Shown here piece by piece: positions 25,040 to 37,508 of a DNA stretch of 64,000 nucleotides. Numbering within the stretch: the stretch's first letter is position 1; each line of letters opens with the position of its first letter. This DNA is from Struthidea cinerea (lineage: Eukaryota > Chordata > Aves > Passeriformes > Corcoracidae): contig VZTI01001177.1 in assembly GCA_013397865.1 (NCBI GenBank), positions 120,341-184,340 on the forward strand, written 5' to 3'. Both the position numbers and the translations under genes were made by a program. The notes under the pieces were generated by a model. That model saw only the letters and a list, made by a program, of their open reading frames with translations. It was not told the origin of the DNA and did not search any database.

Positions 25040-25258
25040 AAAGAAATTGTTCCCTGGGAGGGTGGGCAGGCCCTGGCACAGGGTGCCCAGAGCAGCTGTG
25101 GCTGCCCCTGGGTCCCTGGCAGTGCCCAAGGCCAGGCTGGACATTGGGGCTTGGAGCAGCCTGGGACAGTGGAAGGTGTCCCTGCCCATGGCCGGGGGTG
25201 GCACTGGATGGGCTTTAAGGTCCCTTCCAACCCAAACCATTCCATAATTCCATGATAT
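25040..25258 (+). repeat. CR1 LINE 3' end
   Basis: AAAGAAATTGTTCCCTGGGA, GGCCCTGGCACAGGGTGCCC, GGCTTGGAGCAGCCTGGGAC and AAGGTCCCTTCCAACCCAAA, ending in CCATTCCATAATTCCATGAT, which retains the terminal octamers. About 219 bp and little diverged. Confidence 0.97.
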
Positions 25259-26939
25259 CTGTACAAATACACACAGGTGATTGTTTCCACACAGACGGTA
25301 AATCAGGTGCACCACAGGCACTGGGAAGAGCTGCTTCCAGTTGTTTCTTCAGTTTTCCTTTCACCTATACAGAAACGGCTGCTGTGCTTCTGGATTCAAA
25401 AATTGTATTTTGATGTGCATGGAAGGTTGCTTCACAACATCTGAGAACTCAAGCCACAAGGGTAACAGCGTAGCAGATGGTAAGGTTTGGGGTTTGGGCT
25501 TTTGTTGGGTCTTTTCAAACATACTGATCAATTGTTATGAAGCAATCTCTGATTTACAGGAACCTCAAAAACCACTCAATTCGATATTTCTCTGAGCTCT
25601 GTAGGCAGACTCGACAAGCACAAATCAGGCCCCGTGTTGTTCCTGCAGCTGAGCAAAGGGATCACTGTGATTACACTCGGTGCTTCCCTGCAGCAGGATG
25701 ATGAAGAGATGGCACTGATGTGCAGAGAACTGTTTCCTTCCTCTGCTATTGAGCTGATATCCATGTCTGATATGAATTCTGGGGGCAGCAAGGTGTGCAT
25801 GTAGCTCTGAGGAACTCTGCTGTGAAAGCAAATGGTGTCCTTTAAGAAACAGATAATGAATTAGTGCAGCATCTTCTCGATTTTGCCTTGAGCCTGTTGC
25901 TAGCTCCAGCACCTGCCTCTCCACGGCCACCCCTAGGAACCCCTGGAAGCACCAGCTGGAGGGAGCACAGGATTGAGGAGCCTTTATTAAAGCACACTTG
26001 CCTTCACTTGTTCTGCTGCAGCTCCAGCTCTGCCAGGGCCATTATATCAGTGCTTATTTATTGCCATTTGATCTCTGAAAGAAGGATTAAATGGGCTGGG
26101 ATTTAATCACCATCCTCAGGATTTAATGACACTCAGCAGAAAAGCTGAACCGAAAAGGTGCTTGGGAATGCTGAGAAGAAATGTTGTCATGTAATTCAGG
26201 TATTTCTTTTAGTCCTACTTAAATTCACCTAAGCACAAAACAAGATTTCACTTTGCCTGGAAGATTCATAGGCACAGAGGGCCTCAAGAGGCATTACTTC
26301 AGGGTTCTTAATTTTGAAGAGATTTCCAGAAACCTTCTGGAGAGAGCACACACTTGTGTACACAGAGACGGTGTAAGTGGCATCTGTCAGAGCAGGGATG
26401 ACTTGCAAGCAGAAATTCTGTATATTCCTCCCAAAGAAGATTGTGTTCTCATTCCCCTGCTTTTCCTTTCTGCTCCTGTGAGCCAGGAGGAAAAAATCTA
26501 CTGTCCCTGTTCACACTTGGATTTGCCTCTGGTGAGAAAAATCCCCAGGGAAGAGCAGCTCTTAATTCCCAAGGCTGGGCAACACCTTCAGGTGAGAATT
26601 CCTGTCCTCACAGTCCCCCCCAGGCTCAGACTTTTGCACTGCACTGGGATCAAGCTTTACCCTAGAAAAAGGGAGGTGTCATCCCAGGGAAAGCATCTCC
26701 CATCAGGATACATCCTGGTTTTAGCAGCTCCTCTGCCCTCGTTGAGCTGATTTGCCCAGCTCCATGCCCATACACACCTACATTGTGCCAACTGAATCCA
26801 CCTTGATTTCCCAGAGTTCCTTCCCTTCCTTGCTGGGCTGAACAAAGGAGAATGCTGCAGTGTAAAAAGTGGGTCACAGGGACAATAGGGAAGAAGGACA
26901 ACAAACAGCACAGCACCATTTCTTTTCATCTTTTTTTTT

Positions 26940-26975
26940 AAAAACAAAACAAAACAAAACAAAACAAAACAAAAA
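26940..26975. repeat. (AAAAC)n microsatellite
   Basis: About six AAAAC units plus an A-rich flank, preceded by a T9 run that could pair with it. Confidence 0.95.
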
Positions 26976-27308
26976 GTTTGAAACCATTCAAGGACAAAAC
27001 AATAGTCTTCACCCAGTATGGAAAAAAATGTTTTGCCATCTCCAAGCTACAGGGCTGAAGTTCTCCTTCTTCAGAACTACTCAGACAACCTTGCTCTCTC
27101 CATCACATGCTGCTGCAAGCTTCACTAAAATGCAACTCCTTTGGAATTTAGGAGTATAAGAATTTAGACATGCACTAGAAATTAGAATTCATACATCCAA
27201 AGTATCCTTCACTTGATGTTTACCAGTACCTGTCCCTTACTCTGCTCTGCAAGTTAGATCTGCTGCTGAGAGCATATTCAACAGTGCTTTGGTACCTCTT
27301 GTTTATCT

Positions 27309-27357
27309 CTTTTTTGTGTGTGGTTGGGGTTTTTGTGTGGTTTTTTTGGTTTTTTTA
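27309..27357. repeat. T/G-rich low-complexity tract
   Basis: Runs of T6-T7 separated by GTGTGTGG and GG; irregular, not a clean microsatellite. Confidence 0.85.
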
Positions 27358-29169
27358 AATGAGGATTTGTTCAATAAATAAACAAAAATGGAGCCTTTAA
27401 GGTTGCCATTAGTGAACCTGGAGCATCCAAACAGATTGAGCAGTAATGTCTGCAACCACCTAAATCCAGGGTTAAACTGTATTTCCTTACACCCTCACCT
27501 AAGTTAAAAAACAAAGTATTACTATCAGAGCTTTCAGCTGTAAAACACGCTGGTCCTACATTTTGCTCTAAGCAAAACTCCTGCTGATCATCTTTTGGAT
27601 CTATGAGATCTAGATCTTTCCATGAGCAAATTTTAAGAACAAGCTTTGAGCCTTTGTCTTCTCAAGCATCCTTAAAACACCAGCACCACCCACACTGATC
27701 AGTCTAAGCACTTATAAGAAATCCCACAATGTCCTAAAGAAATTTTTTAAGTAACCATTCTGCCTTTTGCACCTCAAGAAGCACCATCTCATCTTTGCTG
27801 CAGGAGGTTAAGTGTACAGAAAGGCCAGACCCCTCTCAGAAAATGGGAAACACTCAGGAGGTCGCTGGGATGCAAACTCACAACAGCCACAAATATTTAT
27901 TTATCAGGATTTCCAGGAGGGAACGAGTAATTTGGATGTCAAGGCCTTCAGAAAGTCACTTCTTTTCACTGCCCAGGCTGGGGATAAGCCACAATTACAT
28001 GTCCCTGCTGAAACCTTCACACTCTCATTTCCCTGATGGTAAAAACCCCTGATCAAGAGAAAACCTGGGACACGAGGACTCTGACTCCAATCCATCCAAA
28101 CAAGCTGCTCTGTATGAAACTTGAAATTTTTGTCACGACACCACTACAAGCATGTAGCATTTCCCAGTTCTTCCAAGAAACAATGCAGTGCACCCCACAA
28201 TCTTCCAAAGGAAATTTGTCACCTCACACATAGGGGCAAGGAAGTGAAAAACCCAAGGGCACGAATAAAGTTGAGATTATTCTTCACTCTTCCCTTTCAG
28301 TTCCTCTCCCCGAAAGGCTGAGACTTCTAGAGGAGACTGAAAGAAGCAGAATGTTCTCCCCTTGTCTCAAACACATAGAAATCACCCCAAAAGTGAGCAC
28401 ACCTTCCCCAAGAGAGCAAAAGCTTCCACCTCTCTGTTCCCAAGGACAAGGAGAGGCAGGGAGGGACCTGGGGCTTCTGAAGACGTAGAAAACACTACAA
28501 AGGCACCTTCCAAAAAGAGGCCAAACCCCAGAAAACTCTTTGAATTTTTTTCCATAAGAACTCCAGTGGAAACCATTCAGGGAAAGGGAAGTCTGCAAGT
28601 TTCCAGGGACAGCTGAAGAAAGGACCACCAAGCATCAGCCAGCATCCTGTCAGGGATTATTTATTTATCACCTTGGACTCGCCTGAGAGCATCTGTCAAT
28701 CTCTCAGCAGCCTTCATCCCTCACAAAGGGACCTCCACATCCCTCCAGCACAAAGTCATCACTGGGTCTTCCTGGCCTGTCATCCCTTCAGGCCTCCTGC
28801 TGCCCATCCTTCCAAATTTTACATTCCAGAGGGAAGCTGACAGCCCTGGCGCAAGATCAGTCTGAAAATGGGATGTTAGCTCAGCACTGGGAATTGCACA
28901 CAGGGTTTGGGGTGAAGCTTCCCTCTGTCCCAAAAGGTGATCTGCTGGAAAGGCTGCACATGGCATCCACCAGCTTAAAACAGGAAATTATTACCTGTCA
29001 TTTCCTATTACTTTTGCAGGATAACACCACAGAAAACAGATGGGATATGCGATTTCATCTTCACTTATGCATCAGAAGATTAAAAATACCCCAAACGTTA
29101 ACATTATGTTTGCTGGTCAGAGAAGGGGGATTCAAAACATCAGCCCACTTTCAAAAATAAAATCCGCTG

Positions 29170-29215
29170 AAACAAAACAAAACAAAACAAAACAAAACAA
29201 CAACAACAACAAAAC
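29170..29215. repeat. Compound (AAAAC)n(AAC)n microsatellite
   Basis: About six AAAAC units change directly into four CAA units. The same AAAAC motif occurs at 26940. Confidence 0.95.
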
Positions 29216-32186
29216 TTTAAAAATCCAGACAAAACACCCTCCCAAAAATCAAAACCCAGCAACACACAAAAGCTAGAAAGCCATGCAGGTCCTGACTTCT
29301 CTCCCAAAAAAAGATAGCTCATGCATCATCCTGCCTGCTCAAAGATAACATGAATTAAGATAACTTAATTCTGAAAACTAAAAAAAACCAAACCAAACCC
29401 ATCTCTCTATTCCAGATAAAAGCTGATAACTTCTCACAGTGTATTAATAAGTCTGGTGCTCTGGTAGCTGATCCTGGGGCTCAAAAAGAAGTTTATGACT
29501 CATATTTATTTTTATTCCCTGTGGTCAAGAACAGAGACCACATAAATGACAAATTAAATGGCCTGACCAATGAACTCCTGGATGCCAAATGCAAGGGAAG
29601 ACACAGACCAGACCAAAGATCCAGTTCTGTCATGTCAGGGGAAGAAGCCCACCAGGGCTCAAAGCCCAGGAGTGGAGACCATCAATTACAGATGGACAAG
29701 TCCAGGATCAAAGCCATAAGAGGGGGAAAAAATAAAAGAAATACCTCAAACTCCTGGATCAGGACCTGTGATCTGGTTTGGCACAAACATCTACTGAGGT
29801 TCAGCTCAACAAGAAAAGCTCATTAGATAATTATGTACCTATTGAGAGAGTTGGTTGTTTTTTCGGAACAAAAAACCCCAAATCACCCAAAACGTGGTTC
29901 ATTAAGTTGCCAATGAAAACCAATCCAAAGGTTTGGGGAATTTTTTTTTCTTTACTTTACTTTTTTATTTGGGAAAGTAGCTGGAAGAATTCTGTAGGAT
30001 TTCCTGTGTCCTTGGCTCAGAGTTCCCACCAGAAAAACCACCATTACTCCAGTGGTGTTAATTAAGAGAGGAAACGCAGGCCAGTGCCACAAGAAAGAAA
30101 ATAAAATAAATACATTAAAACTAGAGTAGGAGGTAGCAGATATAAAAAGCCAGAGCTGGCACTGCTCCTTCACCACACACTTTTTATTTGTTTGTCCTGA
30201 TCACAGGCAGCTTCCATCTCTCTTGAACTACTGCAATTTGTCTAATTTGTTCCAGGAGTAAATGGAAGAAATAATGAACGTCAAATACTCAAGTTTTTAA
30301 GAAGCCAAATGTTCTCCCTTAAAAACAAAAAGGAAAAAAAGAAGGGAATGACATTTTTAAGGAGGGCATAAACACAAGGTGGTCATTTTCATATGGCTGG
30401 GCCAAGGCAATTACACGGAAGGAAATGGTACTTAAATGAAAAAGCGGAATGTAAAGCACTTCATTGTTTTCTCTCATTTTCTTCATCTCCTGGCACTTGA
30501 AACCCAAAAGTGTCATGCTCTATTAACAATCCCGGTGTTCAGCTGGAGGGAGAGCCTTTATTTTGGCAAACCAGCAGGAATAACCCAAGCAGCACACAAC
30601 AGAAGCACACTAGCACACGTGAAAAGAGCATTTTCTTTATTTCCCTGTCCTCTTTCCCATTGTAATTTCATTGATTTGCTTACTGAATTCACTAAGATTA
30701 AATATCCATGCACTCAGGGAGGCCGACATCGTCCTCTGCAATGAATTACTGGCACAATAATAATTTGTATTAAAGAAGAAAAGAAGACATAAACCTTGTG
30801 CAAGAAAAATTGCTTTCATTTTGAAAGAACAGAGAGGGACAGGCTCTTTTACATTCTACTGTCATTTGTCAGTCTTTCAGCGAGATGTAGGAGATTTTAT
30901 TCACTAATAACTTTTTATGAAATAATAAAAAAACATTTAGCAGAGGAGCATAAAGTATCTTTTTGAGTTGCTTGGTGCAACCGTGGCTACAGGCCACAGA
31001 TCCACCGTCAGCTGAGGAATGCAGCCATTTGATAATTCACTTGTCAACCCCAAAGGTATCATTCCCAAGTTTTCTCAGAAAATTTGTCAGGATAATGGGA
31101 TGTTACAGCTTTTAACTGTAATGGCCATTGCCAAGTTTAGAACAAGAAGTCCAAAAAATTATTTTACTTTTGGTATTTCTGCCAGTACTTAATCACCAGC
31201 CTTGGAATCCAGTTTCAATTGTCACGTGTCTCCAATCCCTGTCCTGGGAGCTTCCTCCAGGTGCTACCTGACGAAATAACATTGTCTACTTGGAGAGCAA
31301 AGGAAAGAAAAAAAAACCTTTTTGTTTTGAGGAGGCCAGGCAGACAGATCACTGAAATGGCACTGAATTCAAGAGAAAAATATTTAACTGTCAGATCAGG
31401 AAAGTTTCAAATCTAAATTTTTCTTTAAACTTAGTTTCAAACTACTACAAAGGAGAAGAATGGGTTCTACCATCAGTTGTATTTTCAAGTTTAACAGGTT
31501 TATATTTGACCCACATGAAATCTAAAAGTACCTCTCAAATCCTAGCTTAAGATGGATTTTCCCCCAGTAAATTAACACCCATGCAATGGAACACACCTTG
31601 CAATTCTATAAAATTTCTACAGCAACGAGTGAAGCGCCAAAGGAAAAAAGTCCTATTTGTAGAAGTGAGAGGAATGGGCAGAACAAAGAGCATTAATTGA
31701 AAATTTGGATGAAAGCCACTCGTTTGGAAGGTAAAGAATAGCACAAAAATGCAAGTACAAGCAAATCAGCATTTCATGAGCCAAGTGAGAAGAAAAACAA
31801 ATGAGTTACTACCTGTGCTATTTATAGCCCAGTCTTCCTGCAGGTGGCAAACCAAAGGAGAACGTTTGAAAGGAGAAATCTAAACCAAGAGACCTCCTGT
31901 GGATATTTATGGAGAGAGTTTTCCAAAGCCTGTGGGGCAGAAAGAGCTTTCTCAGGGGAGGAAGCCCAGCACTGAGGCAGCCTCCCTTTACCAGTACCAT
32001 GGGAAGCCTTGGTTTATTTTCTTCAAGACGTAACAGCTCTGATGTAATTGATAAATTATCAGTTAAAATATGTCACATCCAAACACAAGTTATTTACAGT
32101 GGATGAGTTTTAAAAGCCCGGTCCTTAGAGCATAAGTCTACAGATGTTCCACAAAGGACCAGGTTCTTGTTGAGCAAGTAGACATT

Positions 32187-32230
32187 AAAACTAAAACTAA
32201 GACTAAAACTAAAACTAAAAATAAAAATAA
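32187..32230. repeat. (AAAACT)n hexanucleotide array
   Basis: About five AAAACT units with one AAGACT variant, followed by AAAAATA units. Confidence 0.9.
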
Positions 32231-32890
32231 GCAATAACACCCATTATTTGTTACGGCACAAGAGGACAAAGCAGCACAACGGGAGAGTTCCTTGGATCTT
32301 CATGACACCCCAAATCCATGGAGGTCCATATGTTCTTTCTCCAGTTCAACAGAATGTTTGTACCCTATTTCTCATCTATTTCTGGAATTCTAACATGAGC
32401 AGCCTTTTGGAAGACACAGAAGTAGGAACACTCAGGCATTAGTTAGAATTTCTGGGGTCTGAACTCCCAATGAAATGAGCACTGCTCATTCCCTCAGAGG
32501 AAGACAATTTCTCCGCTCCAACCGTCAACACCTTTCATATGCTCAGCTTTGATAACATCAATGGTTGCAACTAAAATTAATAGAAAGTTGATTTTTAGTC
32601 ACAAACCCTTCAAATGCTCTCAACTCTTTGTAAATAACCATCCTTTACAGTCTCAGGAAATTCAGACTATTGATGTGAATAACCAGTGTCTCAGTATCTG
32701 CAAGGCAGAAGGATCCCTGGCATGCTGTTATTATTTACAACCTCTCCATCAAAATTAAGTTCAAAGCTTCAGTATTTCAAGACAATTAACTGTGTATGCC
32801 AACAAGCCCTGTGCTGACAAACATTTCCTAAAATGCAGTACAGACCTGGAGCTTTGAAAATGCCGGCAAAAAGCAGGAAATCCTTTAATT

Positions 32891-32930
32891 GTGGAATGGT
32901 TTGGGTTGGAAGGGACCTTAGAAATCAGAA
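32891..32930 (-). repeat. CR1 LINE 3'-terminal scrap
   Basis: GTGGAATGGTTTGGGTTGGA followed by AGGGACCTTAGA is the reversed CR1 3' end. Only about 40 bp remain, so this is a very short 5'-truncated insertion or remnant. Confidence 0.85.
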
Positions 32931-34947
32931 CGAGTACGAAAGACACCCTCAGGTTTAGGGGAGTTTAAAGGCACGGAGAACTCCACAGCATCAGCCTGAA
33001 GGTGTTCACTTCGCTGCTACTGCATTTCCTTCAGATTACAGTGACAAAGCAGGGCACCGGCTTGGTCCTTAATCACATCCCAATTCTTCAGAGGACTCCT
33101 GCACACGTCTCCCTCACCTGGGAGCCCTCACGCCATCCCCAAGCACACCGGCAGCAATGACAGGTGATTAGGGAATTTTAATTTGCTTTAAAACACCCTC
33201 TACCCCCAAATGAATCTATCAGAAGCTTAACTCACACACTGACCTGCTGAAAGGACTTTCCCAAGTCCCACACCTGGAGCCCAGCTTCCCAGCAGACTCC
33301 AGTAACCACCAGTAACTCGCTCCACCTAAGGGACAAAGCTGAAAAATTAGTTTGTGCTTCACTGTTTAGCATATCAAGGGTTTGGCCCTAAACACACTCT
33401 CCTCAGTACCCAAAATAATGTTTAGGTTCTTCCTAATACAACAGGTTAGTCAACCATTTCAGGAGAACAGTCAACTGGATTTCTTCCCCCTCAGTTTTGG
33501 TGCAAAGCAATGAAAATTCGCACTCAGGCTCACAACAGAGCTCGGTTTCACTCTCCTGTTCTTGAACAGAATTCACCTGTGGCCTCCAAAAGGTATTTTG
33601 GAACAGCAGCAGTTTCATTGAACCCCCAATGCAGCCTCCTACATCAATAGATCTTAAGAGAATAATTTATTATTTGTCCAACTTGAGCAGGGCACAGAGC
33701 AGTGGAGGGCTCTCAGGAGCCACCTGAATGCCTAAAGGACTGGGTTTCTCAGCTCTCATTAGAACCACTAAAGAAAAGGAAAGGTTTTCACTCAGTGGTC
33801 TGAAAAGAAACTGAACTTCAGCTATTTGGGGCTCCTTTCATAAACCACTGAGCTTTTATCAATAGCAGACATTCTTCTGAGTTAGAAGGGCTTTATCCAA
33901 CGGAGAAGTGTCTTGGTAGGATGTGCCAAAGTGCCCCCAGTGAAGCTCCCAGTGCAGGAATAATCAGCTCATCTCTGACCCGCCATCTGCTCCCAAAAGC
34001 CAGGTGGAGAACATCATCTGGAAACACGGTTAACAAGCAAAATAGTTACATGGGAAGGTCCTGGAAGCAGCTCAGGAAGATCAGTGGCACTGACACAAAC
34101 TCAGACACCAGGCTGGGAGCGGACAACAACTCTGAGCTGTATTGGTTTGACTAAACTCGAGTCTACCAGCACAGGGTGCAAATCAACGAGGGCACCACCA
34201 ACCCATCCTGAACCCGGGTCTCAGCCTGCCTCTGCCAGTAACTCACAATTTCAATAAACTTCTTTTTCTTCTAAATTTTATTGAGGTAAACCTGTTTTTC
34301 TTGACCTATTTTGCTGTGGCATGCAGACATCCAATGCCCAACCAACCAGGTCTCAAATAACCACTCCCACAGAGATGGAAAAACGAGCAATTACAGTAAA
34401 AACAATAACAACGAAATAAAAAAAAAACCCAAGCCATTGCATATTAGAACTGAGCATTTGGGGAGAGTTTGAGCTGTGAGACATATTCCAACTATGAAAC
34501 CAAAGGACACTGAGCAAAACTTCCTTCACAGCATTCCCAGAACCCAGCACTTGTGGGAAAGGTCTCTTATTTAATGTCATGCTGCTGATTTTTTCACTGA
34601 CTTGTCCCAACTGTAGCAGTACTGCAAGGATTGCATTGCCCAATTCTGCTTTGGATATAATTACAAGTTTCAGCTGTTACTTTAATGGACTCATTTGCAT
34701 TAACTGGAAGCATAACCGTAAAAAAAATCATTTATATTTCTTGGAGCAGCGTTCCCAAATCTACAACAGATCACGAGTAATCGCAATTTATAAATCTTGG
34801 AGCTGCTTGGGCCCACCACCAAGTGCTGATTATCCACACTGCCTTCATACTTCAAACTTGTAAAATTCTAGCTACAATACAGAGCAAAAATGGAGAAAAG
34901 CCAGCATGTAGAAGGACAAGATGGGGAAAGACCACTCTGAGCTCAGT

Positions 34948-35112
34948 AGGATCATAGAGATCTTCTAGTCCAGTCCCCTGCCATGGGCAGGGACACCTCC
35001 CACTATCCCAGGTTGCTCCAAACCCCATCCAACCTGACCTTGGACACTGCCAGGGATCCAGGGGCAGCCACAGCTTCTCTGGGCACCCTGTGCCAGGGCC
35101 TGCCCACCCTCA
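34948..35112 (-). repeat. CR1 LINE 3' end
   Basis: AGGATCATAGAGATCTTCTA, then CCTGCCATGGGCAGGGACAC, CTGCCAGGGATCCAGGGGCA and CCCTGTGCCAGGGCCTGCCC. The extreme terminus is diverged. About 165 bp. Confidence 0.93.
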
Positions 35113-36687
35113 CCACAGCACCTCTTCTTACCACCAGTGCTCCTGCTGGAACAGGACTAGATGGGCTAAAAGAGGATTGTCCAAATTCAAGCACCAAATT
35201 CAGCATGTATTTAAGAAAAAGAGAAACTATGTCAGCATCAGAGGTTATAAACCTTGAGGTATTTTGGTATCTGGGTTTTTTTTAATTGAACCATGATCTA
35301 CTGAGAAAACACGATAGCAACTGCAAACCCAAGATGAGTTTAACCAAACACTGATAATTTTGGCAAAATTAAACCCAGTCAGGGGTTCATGAGCCCCCAA
35401 GTGCCTAGGAGCCATATCTTCAGCGTGAGAGCTTATTTGGAAGCCTACATTTAGATGTTGTAAAGTTACTAAATTTACCTTCAGTAATAAAGGCTAATTT
35501 GGGCCTTTTTTTGGGGAAAGCTCTCTTTAAATTTAGATTTAGAAGCTCGATGCAAATAACTGTTCTTTGTTAAGAAGTTCCAGTAACTGCCAATTCCCTT
35601 TTGCGGGCTGATAGCCACAAAGCACTGAGAGAGAAAATTGGCTGGCTTTGAAATTCCTTCATTGCTTCCTCGCCCGGCGTGCCCAGGAACTTGTGGGCAT
35701 CTCTGTTCCCAGCAAGTCCTGCCTGTGCCCCAGATGAGACACAAACCAGAGCCTTATCAGAGCAGGGCAGTGAATGGGCCCTGGCAAAGGGGGACACCTT
35801 GCATTCAGCTGGCAAACGAACAGCCCAAACCAGCTTTAAAGCTTTCACAACAGCAACAAAGGGGGCAAAAAAATTAAAAATCAAAGTAAAGAACTGAGAC
35901 AGAGATGCTGGCCTATTGGGATAACACAGTTATGGCCATGCTGCCAAATTAAATCACGCTTATGTGCTCAAAGAAAGGGCCAAAATCCAACTCACTCTTA
36001 CATTTTCTTAGAGGAGACAAAAGGAATATTTGCTTTTAGCTCCTCTGTTCAGTGCTATAAACTCTGTGGTTGTTCCACTCCGCTGAGACAGGCCCAAATT
36101 TATAACATAAAGGGGCACGAGGGCAGAAAGGGCTGGAGGAGGAAAACATCTCTGGAGGAAGAGAACATCTCTGCCTGCTCAGCACTGGTCAATGGATGGT
36201 GCCTCTGGTCCTCTCCTGCAGGGACACCTCCAGATGAGCTTTGCACCTGGAGCACACCAGGAATATCCATTTACACCGAAAGTGCTCTTAGATCTCTCTT
36301 ACTTCACATTCTGCCATGACACATACTGACATTCTGTGTGTTGGTGAGTTCAATCCCAAACCTGCTCCCATAGCTCCCATAAACCCGGGTCTGGATCGTG
36401 CAAAGCCCTTATGGAATGGCAGCAGACCTATAGGAGTGCATTGGTACCTGCACCATTTGTGCATCTGTGCTCAGGCAACATCTCCTGAACTCCATCAGAA
36501 TTCTGGGGCTGAACTGGCTCTAATCAGAAATTCAGCCACTCCCAGCCCCACTGATCTCTGAGCAGCGGCTGGAACAAAAATGGGCTTATTTTGTGCTAAA
36601 TTCAACCACCAGCCAGCAGGGTCGAGTCAGGATGCAGACAGACATCAGCCATTCTGCACCACCTCATTACCTTCTTCTTCTTCAGGG
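35113..36687. other. Unique stretch, no gene seen
   Basis: Frames are at most 104 codons. No repeat was recognised before CR1 copy 2. Confidence 0.4.
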
Positions 36688-37508
36688 TTCTGCACCTGGG
36701 CAGGAACAACCCCAGGCACCAGCACAGGCTGGGGGGGCCCTGCTGGAGCAGCTCTGAGAGGAAAGACCTGGGGGTCCTGGGGGACACCGAGCTGTCCCAG
36801 AGTCAGCAGAGTGTCCTGGGGGTCCTGGGGGACACCGAGCTGTCCCTGAGCCAGCAGAGTGTCCTGGGGGCCCTGGGGGACACCGAGCTGTCCCTGAGCC
36901 AGCAGAGTGTCCTGGGGCCAGGAGGCCAAGGGGATCCTGGGGGCAGCAGGAAGAGCACTGCCAGCAGGGCAGGGAGGGATCCTGCCCCTCTGGGCAGCCC
37001 TGCAGGCACCTCTGGAGTGCCGTGTCCAGCTCTGGATGCTCAGCCCAGCAGGGCCAGGGAGCTCCTGGAGCGGGGCCGGCGGAGGCTGCGCAGCTGAGGA
37101 AGGGCCTGGAGCATCTCCGTGCCCAGGACAGGCTGAGGGAGCTGGGGCTGCTCAGCCTCGAGAGGAGCCCCAGCTGAGAGGGGCCCTCAGCCCCGGCTGT
37201 CCCTGGCTGCAGGGAGGGCTCCGGGCAGGGCCCGGGCTCTGCTCCGGGGGCCCAGCAATGGCACCAGAGCAGCGGGCAGGGCCTGAGCCCAGCGATTGCC
37301 CTGCACAGGAGGCAGAACTTCTGCCCTGGGCAGTGCCCAGCCCTGCACAGATTGTCCAGAGAGGCTCTGGGCTCTCCTCCCTGGGGCTGTTGCAGAGCTG
37401 TGTGCACACAGTGCTGTGCCCTGTGCTCTGGGATGGCCCTGCTGGAGCAGGGAGGTGCCACCAGGTGCCCGCTGTGCTCCCTGCGGCCTGAGCCATCCCG
37501 GGATTCTG
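36688..37508 (+). repeat. CR1 LINE copy 2 of an inverted pair
   Basis: In the CR1 frame the sequence reads LHLGRNNPRHQHRLGG, then SSSERKDLGVLGDTELS, and later LEHLRAQDRLRELGLLSLER. These match the C-terminal ORF2 of CR1 (family: LHLGR.NP...YRLG, RDLGVLVD.KL..SQQ, LEHLPYEERLRELGLFSLEK). It extends about 80 bp further 5' than copy 1 and ends GGGATTCTG. A 194-codon off-frame translation differs from that of copy 1 by a single residue (G versus R), showing very high identity. Confidence 0.92.
36783..36920 (+). repeat. 48-bp in-frame tandem expansion inside CR1 ORF2
   Basis: Units begin at 36783, 36831 and 36879 (48-bp period, the last partial), each starting GACACCGAGCTGTCCC. Forty-eight bases are 16 codons, so the CR1 frame (GDTELSLSQQSVLGAL) is preserved across copies. 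Confidence 0.9.

Larger units (their letters stand above)
25259..34947. other. Long unique stretch with simple repeats, no gene seen
   Basis: 9.7 kb with only a 40-bp CR1 scrap at 32891. The longest frames are 165 codons (26253-26750), 115 (28284-28631, minus strand), 102 (30436-30744) and 101 (29521-29826). They are not supported by domains or splice context. TATAAAAAGC near 30142 lacks a nearby gene. Simple repeats are listed separately. Confidence 0.4.

Noticed and set aside
26253..26750. 165-codon frame in unique sequence
   Set aside because: Same chance argument; no domain, promoter or splice context recognised.
26940..29215. (AAAAC)n tracts considered as poly-A tails of processed pseudogenes
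   Set aside because: No gene-like body upstream of either tract and no flanking target duplications that I could find.
29521..29826. Hydrophilic 101-codon frame that looks gag- or nuclear-protein-like
   Set aside because: It begins at GTG, has no zinc knuckle or other motif, and no flanking retroviral sequence.
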